NCBI RefSeq assembly: GCF_902859805.1
Contig: NZ_CADIKC010000009.1
Location: 62,001-126,000, forward strand
DNA: 64,000 nt
Origin: Paraburkholderia sediminicola
GTDB taxonomy: Bacteria > Pseudomonadota > Gammaproteobacteria > Burkholderiales > Burkholderiaceae
Direction: 5' to 3'
Position 1 is the first letter of the stretch. Each line of letters begins with the position of its first letter. Below the pieces are notes generated by a model. The model ran no database searches. It had not been told where the DNA came from and worked only from the letters and a program-made list of their open reading frames with translations. Position numbers and translations under genes: made by a program. Shown in pieces: positions 17,221 through 25,912 of the stretch.

Positions 17221-17772
17221 GTGAGCCTGAAACTGCTTACTGTCGCGATGCTGGCCGCGTGCGTTGCACTGACCGGTTGCGACGACCAACAGAGCGACCG
17301 CGCCGTGCAAAAACTCAAGGAATTCTTCAACGCAGTCAAGCCGGATGCGTTGCTACTCAAGAATATGACGCCGGGCATTACCACCGAGGCGCAGATCCGC
17401 GATCAGATGGGTAAGCCGGAAACCGAACGCACGTTTACCGATGGTTCGAAGCGTTTCGAATATCCGCGGGGCCCGCAGGGGCTGAACACGTACATGGTCG
17501 ACATCGACCGTGACGGCAAATTGCAAGCCATTACGCAGGTGCTGACCGCCGACAACTTCGGGAAGATTCGCATCGGCATGACTGAAGACGAAGTACGCCG
17601 CCTGCTCGGCAAGCCAGGCCAGGTCGCCGTGTTTCCGCTCAAGCCGGAAACCGTGTGGAGCTGGAAATGGCGCGAGGGCGGTGTGACTGAAGAAGGCATT
17701 TTCAACGTGCACTTCGACCAATATCAGAAGGTGTACACGACATCGCGCTCGGACGTGATACGCGGGCGCTAG
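17221..17772 (+). CDS. outer-membrane lipoprotein with BamE/SmpA-like repeats
   Basis: Predicted lipoprotein of 183 residues. With the GTG start at 17221 (AGGAAA 6 nt upstream) the N-terminus is a lipoprotein signal ending in the lipobox LTGC, leaving Cys20 for acylation. The mature part contains two BamE/OmlA-type segments, NMTPGITTEAQIRDQMGKP and KIRIGMTEDEVRRLLGKP, each a short helix-turn before a beta-rich stretch. True BamE is shorter with one repeat, so this is a relative rather than BamE itself; its role may be envelope assembly or stability. Upstream in-frame ATGs would bury the signal peptide. The patatin gene follows 21 bp later. Confidence 0.85.
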   Translation: MSLKLLTVAMLAACVALTGCDDQQSDRAVQKLKEFFNAVKPDALLLKNMTPGITTEAQIRDQMGKPETERTFTDGSKRFEYPRGPQGLNTYMVDIDRDGKLQAITQVLTADNFGKIRIGMTEDEVRRLLGKPGQVAVFPLKPETVWSWKWREGGVTEEGIFNVHFDQYQKVYTTSRSDVIRGR

Positions 17773-17793
17773 CCGGCAAAAGGCGGGGAACAC

Positions 17794-18747
17794 ATGATAC
17801 ATCGACGTCGATACAGCCGGATCGGGCTGGTGTTGGGGGGCGGCGCAGCACGTGGCTGGGCGCATATCGGTGCGATTCGCGCGTTGCACGATGCGGGCAT
17901 CAAGCCGGATGTGGTGTGCGGCACGTCGATCGGTGCGCTGGTGGGCGCCGTGTATGCCAACGGCGATCTCGACTGGCTCGAGGAGTGGGTCTCCAGGCTC
18001 ACGTGGCAAACCGTGGTGCGGCTGCTCGATCTGCGTTTTTCGGGCGGCTTGCTGGGCGGGCGCAAGGTGATCCAGATATTCGCGGACAAATTCGACGGCC
18101 GCTCGATCGCGCAATTGAACATGCCGTTCGCGGCGGTGGCCACCGAGCTCGATTCGGGCCGCGAGAGCTGGTTACAGGACGGCAGTGTGGTGGACGCGGT
18201 GCGCGCCTCGATTGCGATTCCGGGGATTTTCACGCCGGTGTATCACAACGGCGTGTGGCTGGTGGACGGCGGCTTGAGCAATCCGGTGCCGGTGTCGGTG
18301 GCGCGCGGCATGCGGGCGGACTGCGTGATCGCGGTCGATCTGAACAACGACATTCTGAATGGGCGCGATTTTGGTGGCGCGGCGGTCGAAACGCCGGCAA
18401 TCGATCCGGATGCGCCGCCGCCGGTCGCGTTGCGGCGTAATGGGAAGCCCTGGCCGCGCTGGCTGGCACCTGCCGAGGGGCGGGCTTCCGATGATGTGCG
18501 GGTGGCGCCGGCGCCGAGTGCGCGGGTGCCGTCGATGCTGAGTTCGATCGCGCAGAGTATCGACATCATGCAGGTGCGGATTTCGCGGAGCCGGCTGGCG
18601 GGTGAGCCGGCGGATATTCTGATTCAGCCACGGCTGGGCGGAATGGGGATTTTTGATTTTCATCGCGCTGGGCCCGCGATGGAGGAGGGGCGTGCTGCTG
18701 TTGAGTATATGTTGCCGGCTATTCGGGCTCGGCTGGGGATTGAATGA
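17794..18747 (+). CDS. patatin-like phospholipase, RssA type
   Basis: A 317-residue serine lipid hydrolase with the patatin Ser-Asp dyad. It shows the anion hole VLGGGAARGWAHIGAI near residue 13, the nucleophile elbow GTSIGA (Ser at about residue 45) and the Asp in LVDGGLSNPVPV. The C-terminal 110 residues form a variable tail ending RARLGIE. GGGGAA precedes the ATG. It probably acts on membrane phospholipids or lysophospholipids in the cytoplasm or at the inner membrane. It is cotranscribed with the lipoprotein. A palindromic repeat element begins about 12 bp after its stop. Confidence 0.93.
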   Translation: MIHRRRYSRIGLVLGGGAARGWAHIGAIRALHDAGIKPDVVCGTSIGALVGAVYANGDLDWLEEWVSRLTWQTVVRLLDLRFSGGLLGGRKVIQIFADKFDGRSIAQLNMPFAAVATELDSGRESWLQDGSVVDAVRASIAIPGIFTPVYHNGVWLVDGGLSNPVPVSVARGMRADCVIAVDLNNDILNGRDFGGAAVETPAIDPDAPPPVALRRNGKPWPRWLAPAEGRASDDVRVAPAPSARVPSMLSSIAQSIDIMQVRISRSRLAGEPADILIQPRLGGMGIFDFHRAGPAMEEGRAAVEYMLPAIRARLGIE

Positions 18748-18759
18748 CGGTTTGGTTTT

Positions 18760-19625
18760 TTGCCTTTTGCGGCGGCATTTGGCCGTGTTCTTAGGGCTTT
18801 GGGTTTTCCTTGTTCTGGCTTTGGTGCCTTTCCTTGCATTGTTAGTGGTGTATTAGCGTTCCCCCTGTGCGGGGGGCACCTACTTTTCTTTGCTTGCCGC
18901 AAAGAAAAGTAGGCAAAAGAAAGCGGCTCAAACCGCCAATGCTAAGTGGGCGCCGTGGTCTGCTGCGGGTAGTGGTGCATCTGGAATCTGGGTTCGTGCA
19001 CCGGCATGCTCTTGTGACAAGGGCGTCATACTTCCGGCGGCGCTGCGCGCGCCGAAGAGTACTTCTTAAAACCTCCCTCTACGTTTCATTTCCTACGCCT
19101 CGCCGACGGGCCGTGGCTCGTCTTTGCTCCGCCACAGCCACAGCCACCACAGCCGCCACAGCCGCCACAGCCGGAACCGGAACCGGGACCGAGACCGAGA
19201 CCGAGACCGTGACCGTGACCGTGACCGTGACCGTGACCGTGACCGAGCTTGCGGGGCACCGACAAATCAATTGAGGTAGGGGTTCCCGGCGGAATGCAGG
19301 AGCGCGTCGCCGAGGCGAAGCCGACGGCTCCCACAAACCTCAACCGAAGCCCGTGGTTTCGCCCGCAGACCCGTCCGCGACGCACGCAGTGCGGAGTGGG
19401 AGCTGATGAGTCCTTTGTCACTAGCGCGGAATGTGCGAGAACACGGATTCCAGTCGCACCACTACCCGTAGCAGGCTACGGTGCCCACTTAGCATGAGCG
19501 GTTTGAGCCGCTTTCTTTTGCCTACTTTTCTTTGCGGCAAGCAAAGAAAAGTAGGTGCCCCCCCGCACAGGGGGAACGCTAATAGACCACTAACAATGCA
19601 AGGAGAGGCACCAAACCCAGACCAA
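18760..19625. repeat. palindromic element copy 2, hexanucleotide core
   Basis: Second copy of the element seen at 6825 and 53624. Its left end (TTGCCTTTTGCGGCGGCAT) starts 12 bp after the patatin stop codon. Left (about 18815-18995) and right (about 19440-19625) arms are inverted repeats that I judge over 90 percent identical by eye. Each holds the same 15-bp hairpin (about 18890-18914 and 19523-19553). The outermost right end has drifted into an A/C-rich run, so that boundary is approximate. No protein gene inside. Confidence 0.85.
19129..19246. repeat. hexanucleotide tandem repeat in element copy 2
   Basis: About 118 bp: CCACAG/CCGCCA units, then GGAACC, GAGACC and six GTGACC units (19209-19244). 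The unit composition differs from copies 1 and 3 although the flanking sequence is conserved. Confidence 0.9.
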
Positions 19626-19952
19626 GGAAACACACCAAAACCCAAAAACCACAACCAAACAAAGACACACCGCAGGCCCCACCTATATCGAAAAAGCGAC
19701 CCAAAACTTGCTAAATCGCGGCAGCGCAGACAGCGAGTCACGCGCCTTGCAAACCGATATCCCCCGCAAAACCAAGCCCTGCCAGCGCCCAAGCCGCGGC
19801 AAACACCCCATTGCTGCACCGCAGCACGCCAATCCTTTCACTTTGAGAAATTAATTTCCGCTTGCGAGACTCCGCGCCATGCCGGATGAGTCGGGCAGGC
19901 ATACCCCGCCCCCATCCATGACATCCTCAATAAAACCTGGATGGAGACACGC
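19626..19952. other. A/C-rich gap upstream of hisQ
   Basis: No gene seen. The first 60 bp are almost pure A and C. The rest must hold the promoter of the hisQ operon, but no clear -35/-10 pair was recognised. An open frame starting at 19879 is out of frame with hisQ and is a shadow. Confidence 0.4.
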
Positions 19953-20642
19953 GTGTTCCTTTACGGCTTTGGTCCGGTGTTGCTGGCCGGCACGATCCAG
20001 ACGATCGAGCTGTCCGTCCTGTCGCTGGCAGCCGCCGTGCTGCTCGGCCTCGCGGGCGCGGCGGCGAAACTCTCCTTCAACCGCCCGCTCAGGGCAATCG
20101 CCACCGGCTATACGACGCTGATCCGCTCGGTGCCCGACCTCGTGCTCATGCTGCTGCTGTTCTACAGCATCCAGATCGCGGTCAACAATCTCACCGATGC
20201 GCTCAATCTGCCGCAGTTCGATATCGATCCGTTCGTGGCCGGCGTGCTGACGCTCGGCTTCATCTACGGGGCGTATTTCACCGAAACCTTCCGCGGCGCG
20301 TTTCTCGCAGTGCCGCGTGGCCAGCTCGAAGCGGGCAGTGCCTACGGCATGAGCGGCGCTCGGGTCTTCACGCGCATCCTGTTTCCGCAGATGATGCGCT
20401 TCGCGCTGCCGGGCATCGGCAATAACTGGCAAGTACTGGTCAAGGCGACAGCGCTGGTGTCGATCATCGGTCTCGCCGATGTCGTCAAAGCCGCTCAGGA
20501 CGCCGGCAAGAGCACCTTCAACATGTTTTTCTTCATTCTGGTCGCCGCGCTGATCTATCTGGCGATCACCACCGCGTCGAATCTCGTGCTGATCTGGCTG
20601 GAAAAGCGCTATTCCATCGGCGTGCGTCACGCGGAGCTCTAA
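19953..20642 (+). CDS. hisQ: basic amino-acid ABC transporter permease, HisQ type
   Basis: Inner-membrane permease for histidine/arginine/ornithine-type uptake. The GTG start at 19953 (GGAG 6 nt upstream) gives an N-terminus FLYGFGPVLLAGTIQT that lines up with E. coli HisQ (LYGFSG...); an ATG 12 bp upstream overlaps the ribosome site and is less likely. The 229 residues match HisQ (228). Conserved parts are GYTTLIRSVPDLVLMLLLFY, LGFIYGAYFTETFRGAF with the EAGSAYGMS coupling loop, and the PGIGNNWQVLVKATALVS segment. It pairs with HisM 4 bp downstream. Confidence 0.95.
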   Translation: MFLYGFGPVLLAGTIQTIELSVLSLAAAVLLGLAGAAAKLSFNRPLRAIATGYTTLIRSVPDLVLMLLLFYSIQIAVNNLTDALNLPQFDIDPFVAGVLTLGFIYGAYFTETFRGAFLAVPRGQLEAGSAYGMSGARVFTRILFPQMMRFALPGIGNNWQVLVKATALVSIIGLADVVKAAQDAGKSTFNMFFFILVAALIYLAITTASNLVLIWLEKRYSIGVRHAEL

Positions 20643-20646
20643 GACC

Positions 20647-21360
20647 ATGATCGACATTCTCAATCAATTCTGGCGCGCGTTCCTGTACTGGGATGGTCAG
20701 CGCATGTCCGGTCTCGCCGTCACGCTGTGGCTGCTGGTGGCCTCGATCGGGATCGGCTTTTTCATGGCGATTCCGCTTGCAGTGGCTCGCGTGTCGAAGA
20801 AGCGCTGGCTGTCGACGCCGGTGCGTCTCTACACGTACGTGTTTCGCGGCACGCCGTTATACGTGCAACTGCTCCTGATCTACACCGGCATGTACAGCCT
20901 CGAATTCGTGCGCTCGCATCAGTTGCTCGACGCGTTTTTCCGCAGCGGTTTTCACTGTGCGATTCTCGCGTTCGCCCTGAACACCTGTGCGTACACCACC
21001 GAGATTTTCGCCGGCGCGATCCGTTCGACTTCGCACGGCGAAGTGGAAGCGGCCCGTGCTTATGGCATGAGCTGGTTCACGATGTACCGCCGCATTGTGA
21101 TACCGTCCGCGCTGCGCCGGGCGCTGCCGTTGTACAGTAACGAAGTGATCCTGATGCTGCACGCCACCACGGTCGCGTTTACCGCTACGGTGCCGGACAT
21201 CCTTAAGGTGGCGCGCGATGCGAATTCCGCCACGTATCAGTCGTTCGATGCGTTCGGCCTCGCGGCGCTGATTTACCTGGTGGTGTCGTTTGGGCTGGTG
21301 GCCTTGTTCCGTCGCGCGGAGCGGCACTGGCTGGGTTACCTGGCGGTGCGTACGCACTGA
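20647..21360 (+). CDS. hisM: basic amino-acid ABC transporter permease, HisM type
   Basis: Second permease subunit, 237 residues, similar in length to HisM. About five membrane spans; YTYVFRGTPLYVQLLLIYTG and the EAA-type coupling loop EVEAARAYGMSWFTMYRRIV, followed by ALPLYSNEVILMLHATTVAF, identify the family. Begins 4 bp after hisQ stop, so the two are translated together and should form a heterodimer bound to HisP. Confidence 0.95.
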   Translation: MIDILNQFWRAFLYWDGQRMSGLAVTLWLLVASIGIGFFMAIPLAVARVSKKRWLSTPVRLYTYVFRGTPLYVQLLLIYTGMYSLEFVRSHQLLDAFFRSGFHCAILAFALNTCAYTTEIFAGAIRSTSHGEVEAARAYGMSWFTMYRRIVIPSALRRALPLYSNEVILMLHATTVAFTATVPDILKVARDANSATYQSFDAFGLAALIYLVVSFGLVALFRRAERHWLGYLAVRTH

Positions 21361-21439
21361 GCAGGCATGTTTCGATTGAGCGGCGCGGCAGGTTCGCGCC
21401 GTCACGTAGATTGATCCGTATTTTCAAAGGGAGAGCATC

Positions 21440-22231
21440 TTGCTCCACACGACTCAAACCGAAGCTTGCAAGCTCGCCGTCCAGGACATCCACAAGCGCT
21501 ATGGCGACAACGAAGTGCTCAAAGGCGTGTCGCTGAACGCAAACAAGGGTGACGTGATCAGCATCATCGGCGCGAGCGGATCGGGCAAGAGCACCTTCCT
21601 GCGCTGCATCAATTTCCTGGAGCGGCCGAACGCGGGGCAGATCGTCGTCGACGGCGAAATGGTCAAGACCAAGGCCGACCGCGCGGGCAATCTGGAAGTG
21701 GCCGATCACAAGCAGTTGCAACGCATCCGCACGAAGCTGGCAATGGTGTTCCAGCACTTCAACTTGTGGGCGCACATGAACGTGATCGAGAACATTGTCG
21801 AAGCGCCGATTCATGTGCTCGGCATGTCGCGTCGCGAAGCCGAAGAACGGGCGCGCGAATATCTCGAGAAGGTCGGTCTCGCGCCGCGTCTGGAAAAGCA
21901 GTATCCGTCGCATCTGTCGGGCGGTCAGCAGCAACGGGTCGCTATTGCGCGTGCGCTGGCGATGAATCCCGACGTGATGCTGTTCGATGAACCGACATCC
22001 GCGCTCGATCCCGAACTGGTCGGCGAAGTGCTGAAAGTGATGCAGAAGCTCGCCGAAGAAGGCCGCACGATGATTGTCGTGACACACGAAATGGGCTTCG
22101 CGCGCAACGTGTCGAACCATGTGATGTTCCTGCACCAGGGCCGCACGGAAGAAGAGGGCTTGCCCGCTGAAGTGCTGACCACGCCGCGCAGCGAACGGCT
22201 CAAGCAGTTCCTGTCCGGCAGCCTGAAGTAA
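21440..22231 (+). CDS. hisP: basic amino-acid ABC transporter ATPase, HisP type
   Basis: ATPase subunit of the uptake system, 263 residues. It has Walker A GASGSGKST, the Q-loop in MVFQHFNLW, signature LSGGQQQRVAIARAL, Walker B VMLFDEPTSAL and switch His in VVTHEMGFA. The start is an uncommon TTG (21440) preceded by AAAGGGAG; no ATG is available in a suitable place. It follows hisM by 79 bp in the same direction. With hisQM it would import arginine/ornithine/histidine for the AST pathway downstream. Confidence 0.95.
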   Translation: MLHTTQTEACKLAVQDIHKRYGDNEVLKGVSLNANKGDVISIIGASGSGKSTFLRCINFLERPNAGQIVVDGEMVKTKADRAGNLEVADHKQLQRIRTKLAMVFQHFNLWAHMNVIENIVEAPIHVLGMSRREAEERAREYLEKVGLAPRLEKQYPSHLSGGQQQRVAIARALAMNPDVMLFDEPTSALDPELVGEVLKVMQKLAEEGRTMIVVTHEMGFARNVSNHVMFLHQGRTEEEGLPAEVLTTPRSERLKQFLSGSLK

Positions 22232-22268
22232 CGCGCGGCTCGCGCATTCCGCGTTTTACTGACAAGTG

Positions 22269-23318
22269 ATGGCTCGCACGTCTAACCCGGCTCGCACCAC
22301 GCAGGTCGCCATCGTCGCCTTGCCGCCGGTGTCGATGTCGGGCGTCGGGCCGATTGTCGACGCGCTCAATCTCGCCAACGAAATCGACGGCCGGGCGCTA
22401 TATCGCGTACAGGTGTGTTCGTGGGACGGCCGCGCGGTACCTTTGTCGGGCGGCGCGCAATGGCCGGCCGATGCCGCATTCGGCGATGCGATTTCGTGCG
22501 ACTGGCTGATCATCGTCAGCGAACGGTTCCAGCAATTCGCCGACTACCGGCTGTTTCTGGCAAGTTTGTCGCGCGTCGGGCAGCGCACACCGCTCGTCAC
22601 GGGCATTCATCACGGTGTCTGGTGGCTGGCGATGGCGGGGCAATTGTCCGGCTATCGTGTGAGCGTCAACTGGGAAACCTATCAGCAGTTCTCCGAGCAG
22701 TTCGAGCGCTCGATCGTCACTCAGCAAATCTTTGAAATCGACCGTGATCGCGCAACCTGCGCGGGCGGTCAGGCGACCGTCGACTTCATGCTGGCGATGA
22801 TCGGCCGCGATCACGGGCCCGAATTGGCGGACCGGATTGCGGACACGCTTGGTGTCGGCGTGTTGCGTGCGGGCGAAGAGCGTCAGCGGATTCCGTTTGT
22901 GACCGCGCCGGGCGAGCGTCATCCGCGTTTGAACGATGCGCTGATGCTGATGGAAGCGAATATCGAAGATCCGCTGACCACCGATGAAATCGCCGGTCTC
23001 GTCGGTGTCTCGCGGCGTCAGTTGGAGCGTCTGTTCCGTCAGTATCTCGGCTCGATGCCGTCCAAATACTATCTGGGGCTGCGTCTTTCGAAAGCGCGCA
23101 CGCAGTTGCAGCGCACCAGCAAATCGGTGGTGCAGATCAGCCTTGCTTGCGGATTTTCGTCGGCGGCGCACTTTTCGAATGCTTATCGCGAACGCTTTAA
23201 TGTCACACCACGCGAGGATCGTCGTAACTGGATCGACAAGCAGACCGGCGCGACCGGCGCCGGGGCCAGTGAGCCGCGCCCGGCTGCGTTGATCGAGCCG
23301 CCCGATACGGCGGAATAG
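22269..23318 (+). CDS. argR: AraC-family regulator with GATase1-like domain, ArgR type
   Basis: A 349-residue regulator. An N-terminal DJ-1/PfpI (class I glutamine amidotransferase-like) domain spans about residues 10-190. An AraC helix-turn-helix pair spans about 220-320 (TTDEIAGLVGVSRRQLERLF and VVQISLACGFSSAAHFSNAY). This architecture, next to hisQMP and the ast genes, matches ArgR of Pseudomonas, which activates the AST operon and the uptake operon in response to arginine. A GTG immediately before the ATG (22266) could also start translation. It lies between the transporter genes and astC, all in one direction. Confidence 0.9.
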   Translation: MARTSNPARTTQVAIVALPPVSMSGVGPIVDALNLANEIDGRALYRVQVCSWDGRAVPLSGGAQWPADAAFGDAISCDWLIIVSERFQQFADYRLFLASLSRVGQRTPLVTGIHHGVWWLAMAGQLSGYRVSVNWETYQQFSEQFERSIVTQQIFEIDRDRATCAGGQATVDFMLAMIGRDHGPELADRIADTLGVGVLRAGEERQRIPFVTAPGERHPRLNDALMLMEANIEDPLTTDEIAGLVGVSRRQLERLFRQYLGSMPSKYYLGLRLSKARTQLQRTSKSVVQISLACGFSSAAHFSNAYRERFNVTPREDRRNWIDKQTGATGAGASEPRPAALIEPPDTAE

Positions 23319-23562
23319 GCTAGCAGGACAAGTAAGCTGAACAAGCGGCGAAATGGAACAGCCGAACCGGTAAGTCAGCGAGGCAAGCAAGCCGGCCAGG
23401 CGAAATAAACGGCCGGGAAACTGGCAGTTTGCGACCTGCCAGTGACATGCCGTGCGACATATCCGCCGGAAGCTCATAGAAAGCGTCGCGTATGCGCAAG
23501 ACGTATTGCGTGCGGTTTCCTACACTACGTGTATTACCTCTCACCTGTAACGAGAATTTGCC
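23319..23562 (+). promoter_or_regulatory. leader/promoter region of the ast operon
   Basis: A 244-bp gap before astC. It contains a perfect 8-bp hairpin (ACTGGCAG 23420-23427 with CTGCCAGT 23436-23443). TGCGACAT follows shortly downstream at 23454-23461, whose complement includes the TGTCGC core known from Pseudomonas ArgR sites. The second half-site is not clear, so binding is only suggested. No gene seen. Confidence 0.35.
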
Positions 23563-24798
23563 ATGAACGACCTGACTGTGACACGCCAGACCTTCGACGA
23601 AGTGATGGTGCCGGTGTTTTCGCCCGCCGCCTTCGTGCCGGATCGCGGTCTCGGCTCACGCGTCTGGGATACGCAAGGCCGCGACTATATCGACTTCGCC
23701 GGCGGTATCGCCGTCACCGCGCTCGGTCATGCCCATCCTGAACTGCTGAAAGTCCTGCACGACCAGGGCGGCAAGCTGTGGCACATCGGTAACGGCTACA
23801 CCAACGAGCCGGTGCTGCGTCTCGCCAAGCGCCTCGAAGACCTGACTTTCGCCGACCGCGCGTTCTTCGCCAACTCGGGCGCTGAAGCGAACGAAGCGGC
23901 TTTGAAGCTGGCGCGCCGCGTCGCGTTCGAGCGCCATGGCGCCGATAAGGTCGAAATCATCTCGTTCACGCAGTCGTTCCATGGCCGTACGTTCTTCACG
24001 GTGAGCGTCGGCGGCCAGCCGAAGTATTCGGAAGGCTTCGGCCCGGTGCCGGCCGGCATCATCCATCTGCCTTACAACGATATCGAAGCGGCGAAGAAAG
24101 CGATCGGCGCGAAGACCTGTGCGGTGATCGTCGAGCCGATCCAGGGCGAGGGCGGCGTGATCCCGGCCGATCCGGCGTTCCTGAAGGCGCTGCGCGAAGC
24201 CTGCGATGAGCACGGCGCACTGCTGATTTTTGACGAGGTACAAACGGGTGTGGGCCGCAGCGGCTATTTCTACGCGTACCAGGACACCGGCGTGACGCCG
24301 GACATCCTGACCACCGCAAAGGCGCTCGGCAATGGCTTCCCGATCGGCGCGATGCTGACCACCAACGAACTGGCCGCGCACTTCAAGGTCGGCGTGCATG
24401 GCACGACCTACGGCGGCAATCCGCTGGGCGCGGCGATCGCGGAGAAGGTGGTCGAGCTGATCAGCGATCCGAAGGTGCTCGAAGGCGTGCGTACGCGCAG
24501 CGATGCTTTGAAGGGCCAACTCGCAAAGCTCAACGAACGCTTCGGTCTGTTCAAGGAAGTGCGCGGCAAGGGTCTGTTGATCGGTGCTGAATTGACCGAT
24601 GCGTTCAAGGGCCGCGCGAAAGATTTCGTCACGGCTGCGGGTCAGCACGGCGTGATCATGCTGATGGCGGGTCCGGACGTGCTGCGTTTCGTACCTTCGC
24701 TGATCATGCCGCGCGACGACATGTACGAAGGTTTCGCGCGTCTGGCCAAGGCGATCGAAGAGATCGTCGGCGCAAAGACTGAAGCCGCGTCGAAGTGA
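23563..24798 (+). CDS. astC: succinylornithine transaminase, AstC
   Basis: PLP enzyme of the AST pathway converting N2-succinylornithine and 2-oxoglutarate to succinylglutamate semialdehyde and glutamate; also close to acetylornithine aminotransferase. The 411 residues contain ANSGAEANEAALKLAR, FHGRTFFTVSVGGQ, IFDEVQTGVGRSG, the PLP Lys253 (TTAKALGNGFP) and HGTTYGGNPLGAA. Lys253 is within one residue of the E. coli AstC lysine. It opens the block astC-aruF-aruG-astD-astB-astE. The AST function is given by this context, as the sequence alone could also be ArgD. Confidence 0.95.
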   Translation: MNDLTVTRQTFDEVMVPVFSPAAFVPDRGLGSRVWDTQGRDYIDFAGGIAVTALGHAHPELLKVLHDQGGKLWHIGNGYTNEPVLRLAKRLEDLTFADRAFFANSGAEANEAALKLARRVAFERHGADKVEIISFTQSFHGRTFFTVSVGGQPKYSEGFGPVPAGIIHLPYNDIEAAKKAIGAKTCAVIVEPIQGEGGVIPADPAFLKALREACDEHGALLIFDEVQTGVGRSGYFYAYQDTGVTPDILTTAKALGNGFPIGAMLTTNELAAHFKVGVHGTTYGGNPLGAAIAEKVVELISDPKVLEGVRTRSDALKGQLAKLNERFGLFKEVRGKGLLIGAELTDAFKGRAKDFVTAAGQHGVIMLMAGPDVLRFVPSLIMPRDDMYEGFARLAKAIEEIVGAKTEAASK

Positions 24799-24850
24799 AC
24801 CACGGCAGCGAGCTCAAGCACTGAATCATGCGTCACATTCAACAGGAACG

Positions 24851-25912
24851 ATGATGCTCTTCGTACGCCCCGGCCGCCTCGCCGATCTCGATGCGCTCGA
24901 ACATATGGCGCGCACCGCGCAACCGGTGCTGCATTCGCTGCCGCACGACCGGGGCGCGCTCGAAGCGCGCGTCGCGTTGTCGGAAGACTCGTTTCGCGCG
25001 GATGTCGATTTTCCGGGCGAGGAGTTCTATCTGTTCGTGCTCGAGGATGCACAGAGCGGCAAGCTGATGGGCACGGCGAGCATTGTCGCCGCCGCCGGTT
25101 ACTCGGACCCGTTTTACGCGTTTCGCAATGACGCACTGATTCATGCATCGCGTGAATTGCACGTGAATCGCAAGATCCACGCGCTGACCATGTCGCATGA
25201 ATTGACGGGCAAGAGCCGGCTGGCGGGCTTCTATATCGACCCGTCGCTGCGTGGCGATGCCGCCGCGCATTTAATGTCGCGGGCGCGAATGATGTATATC
25301 GCCGCCAATCGCAAGCGCTTTACGCCGGAAGTGTTCTCGCTTCTGCTGGGCGTCACAGACGATTCAGGCGTGTCGCCGTTCTGGGAAGCAGTGGGGCGCA
25401 AGTTCTTCGGCCGCAATTTCGCTGACATCGAAATCGAATCGGGTGGCCGCAGCCGCACCTTTATCGCCGAAGTGATGCCGACCTATCCGATCTATGTGCC
25501 CTTGCTGCCGGAAGCGGCGCAGCGGGTGCTCGGCGAGCCGGATTCGAAGGCGCTGCTCGCGTATGACATTCACCTCGAAGAAGGCTTCGAGACGGATCGC
25601 TTCATCGACATTTTCGACGCCGGCCCGGTGTTGACCGCGCAGGTGGATCGCAGCGCGTGCGTGACGCGAAATGAAACACGTGTGGTGCGCGAAGCCGGCG
25701 CCGCTGCCGAGGGCTCGACCTATCTGATCGCGCATAACGGTGCGGATGGCGAGTTCCGCTGCGTGCTCGATACCTTGTCGGGCGAAAAGGCGACCGGCGC
25801 GTCGTTGTCGCATGCGGCGCGCGCCGCACTCGGCGTGCAGGAGGGCGACGCGGTACGCTGCGTGCCGCTGCATCAGCCGCATCAGGAAGAATTGACGGGA
25901 GACGCACGATGA
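24851..25912 (+). CDS. aruF: arginine N-succinyltransferase subunit alpha, AruF
   Basis: GNAT-fold enzyme that transfers succinate from succinyl-CoA to the alpha-amino group of arginine or ornithine, the first AST step. The 353-residue AstA-family protein starts FVRPGRLADLDALEHMA and has TMSHELTGKSRLAGFYIDP and SPFWEAVGRKFFGRNFADIE. AGGAACG precedes two adjacent ATGs (24851, 24854), either usable. The next gene is a paralogue overlapping by 4 bp, so the enzyme is a two-subunit type as in Pseudomonas AruFG rather than the single AstA of E. coli. Confidence 0.93.
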   Translation: MMLFVRPGRLADLDALEHMARTAQPVLHSLPHDRGALEARVALSEDSFRADVDFPGEEFYLFVLEDAQSGKLMGTASIVAAAGYSDPFYAFRNDALIHASRELHVNRKIHALTMSHELTGKSRLAGFYIDPSLRGDAAAHLMSRARMMYIAANRKRFTPEVFSLLLGVTDDSGVSPFWEAVGRKFFGRNFADIEIESGGRSRTFIAEVMPTYPIYVPLLPEAAQRVLGEPDSKALLAYDIHLEEGFETDRFIDIFDAGPVLTAQVDRSACVTRNETRVVREAGAAAEGSTYLIAHNGADGEFRCVLDTLSGEKATGASLSHAARAALGVQEGDAVRCVPLHQPHQEELTGDAR

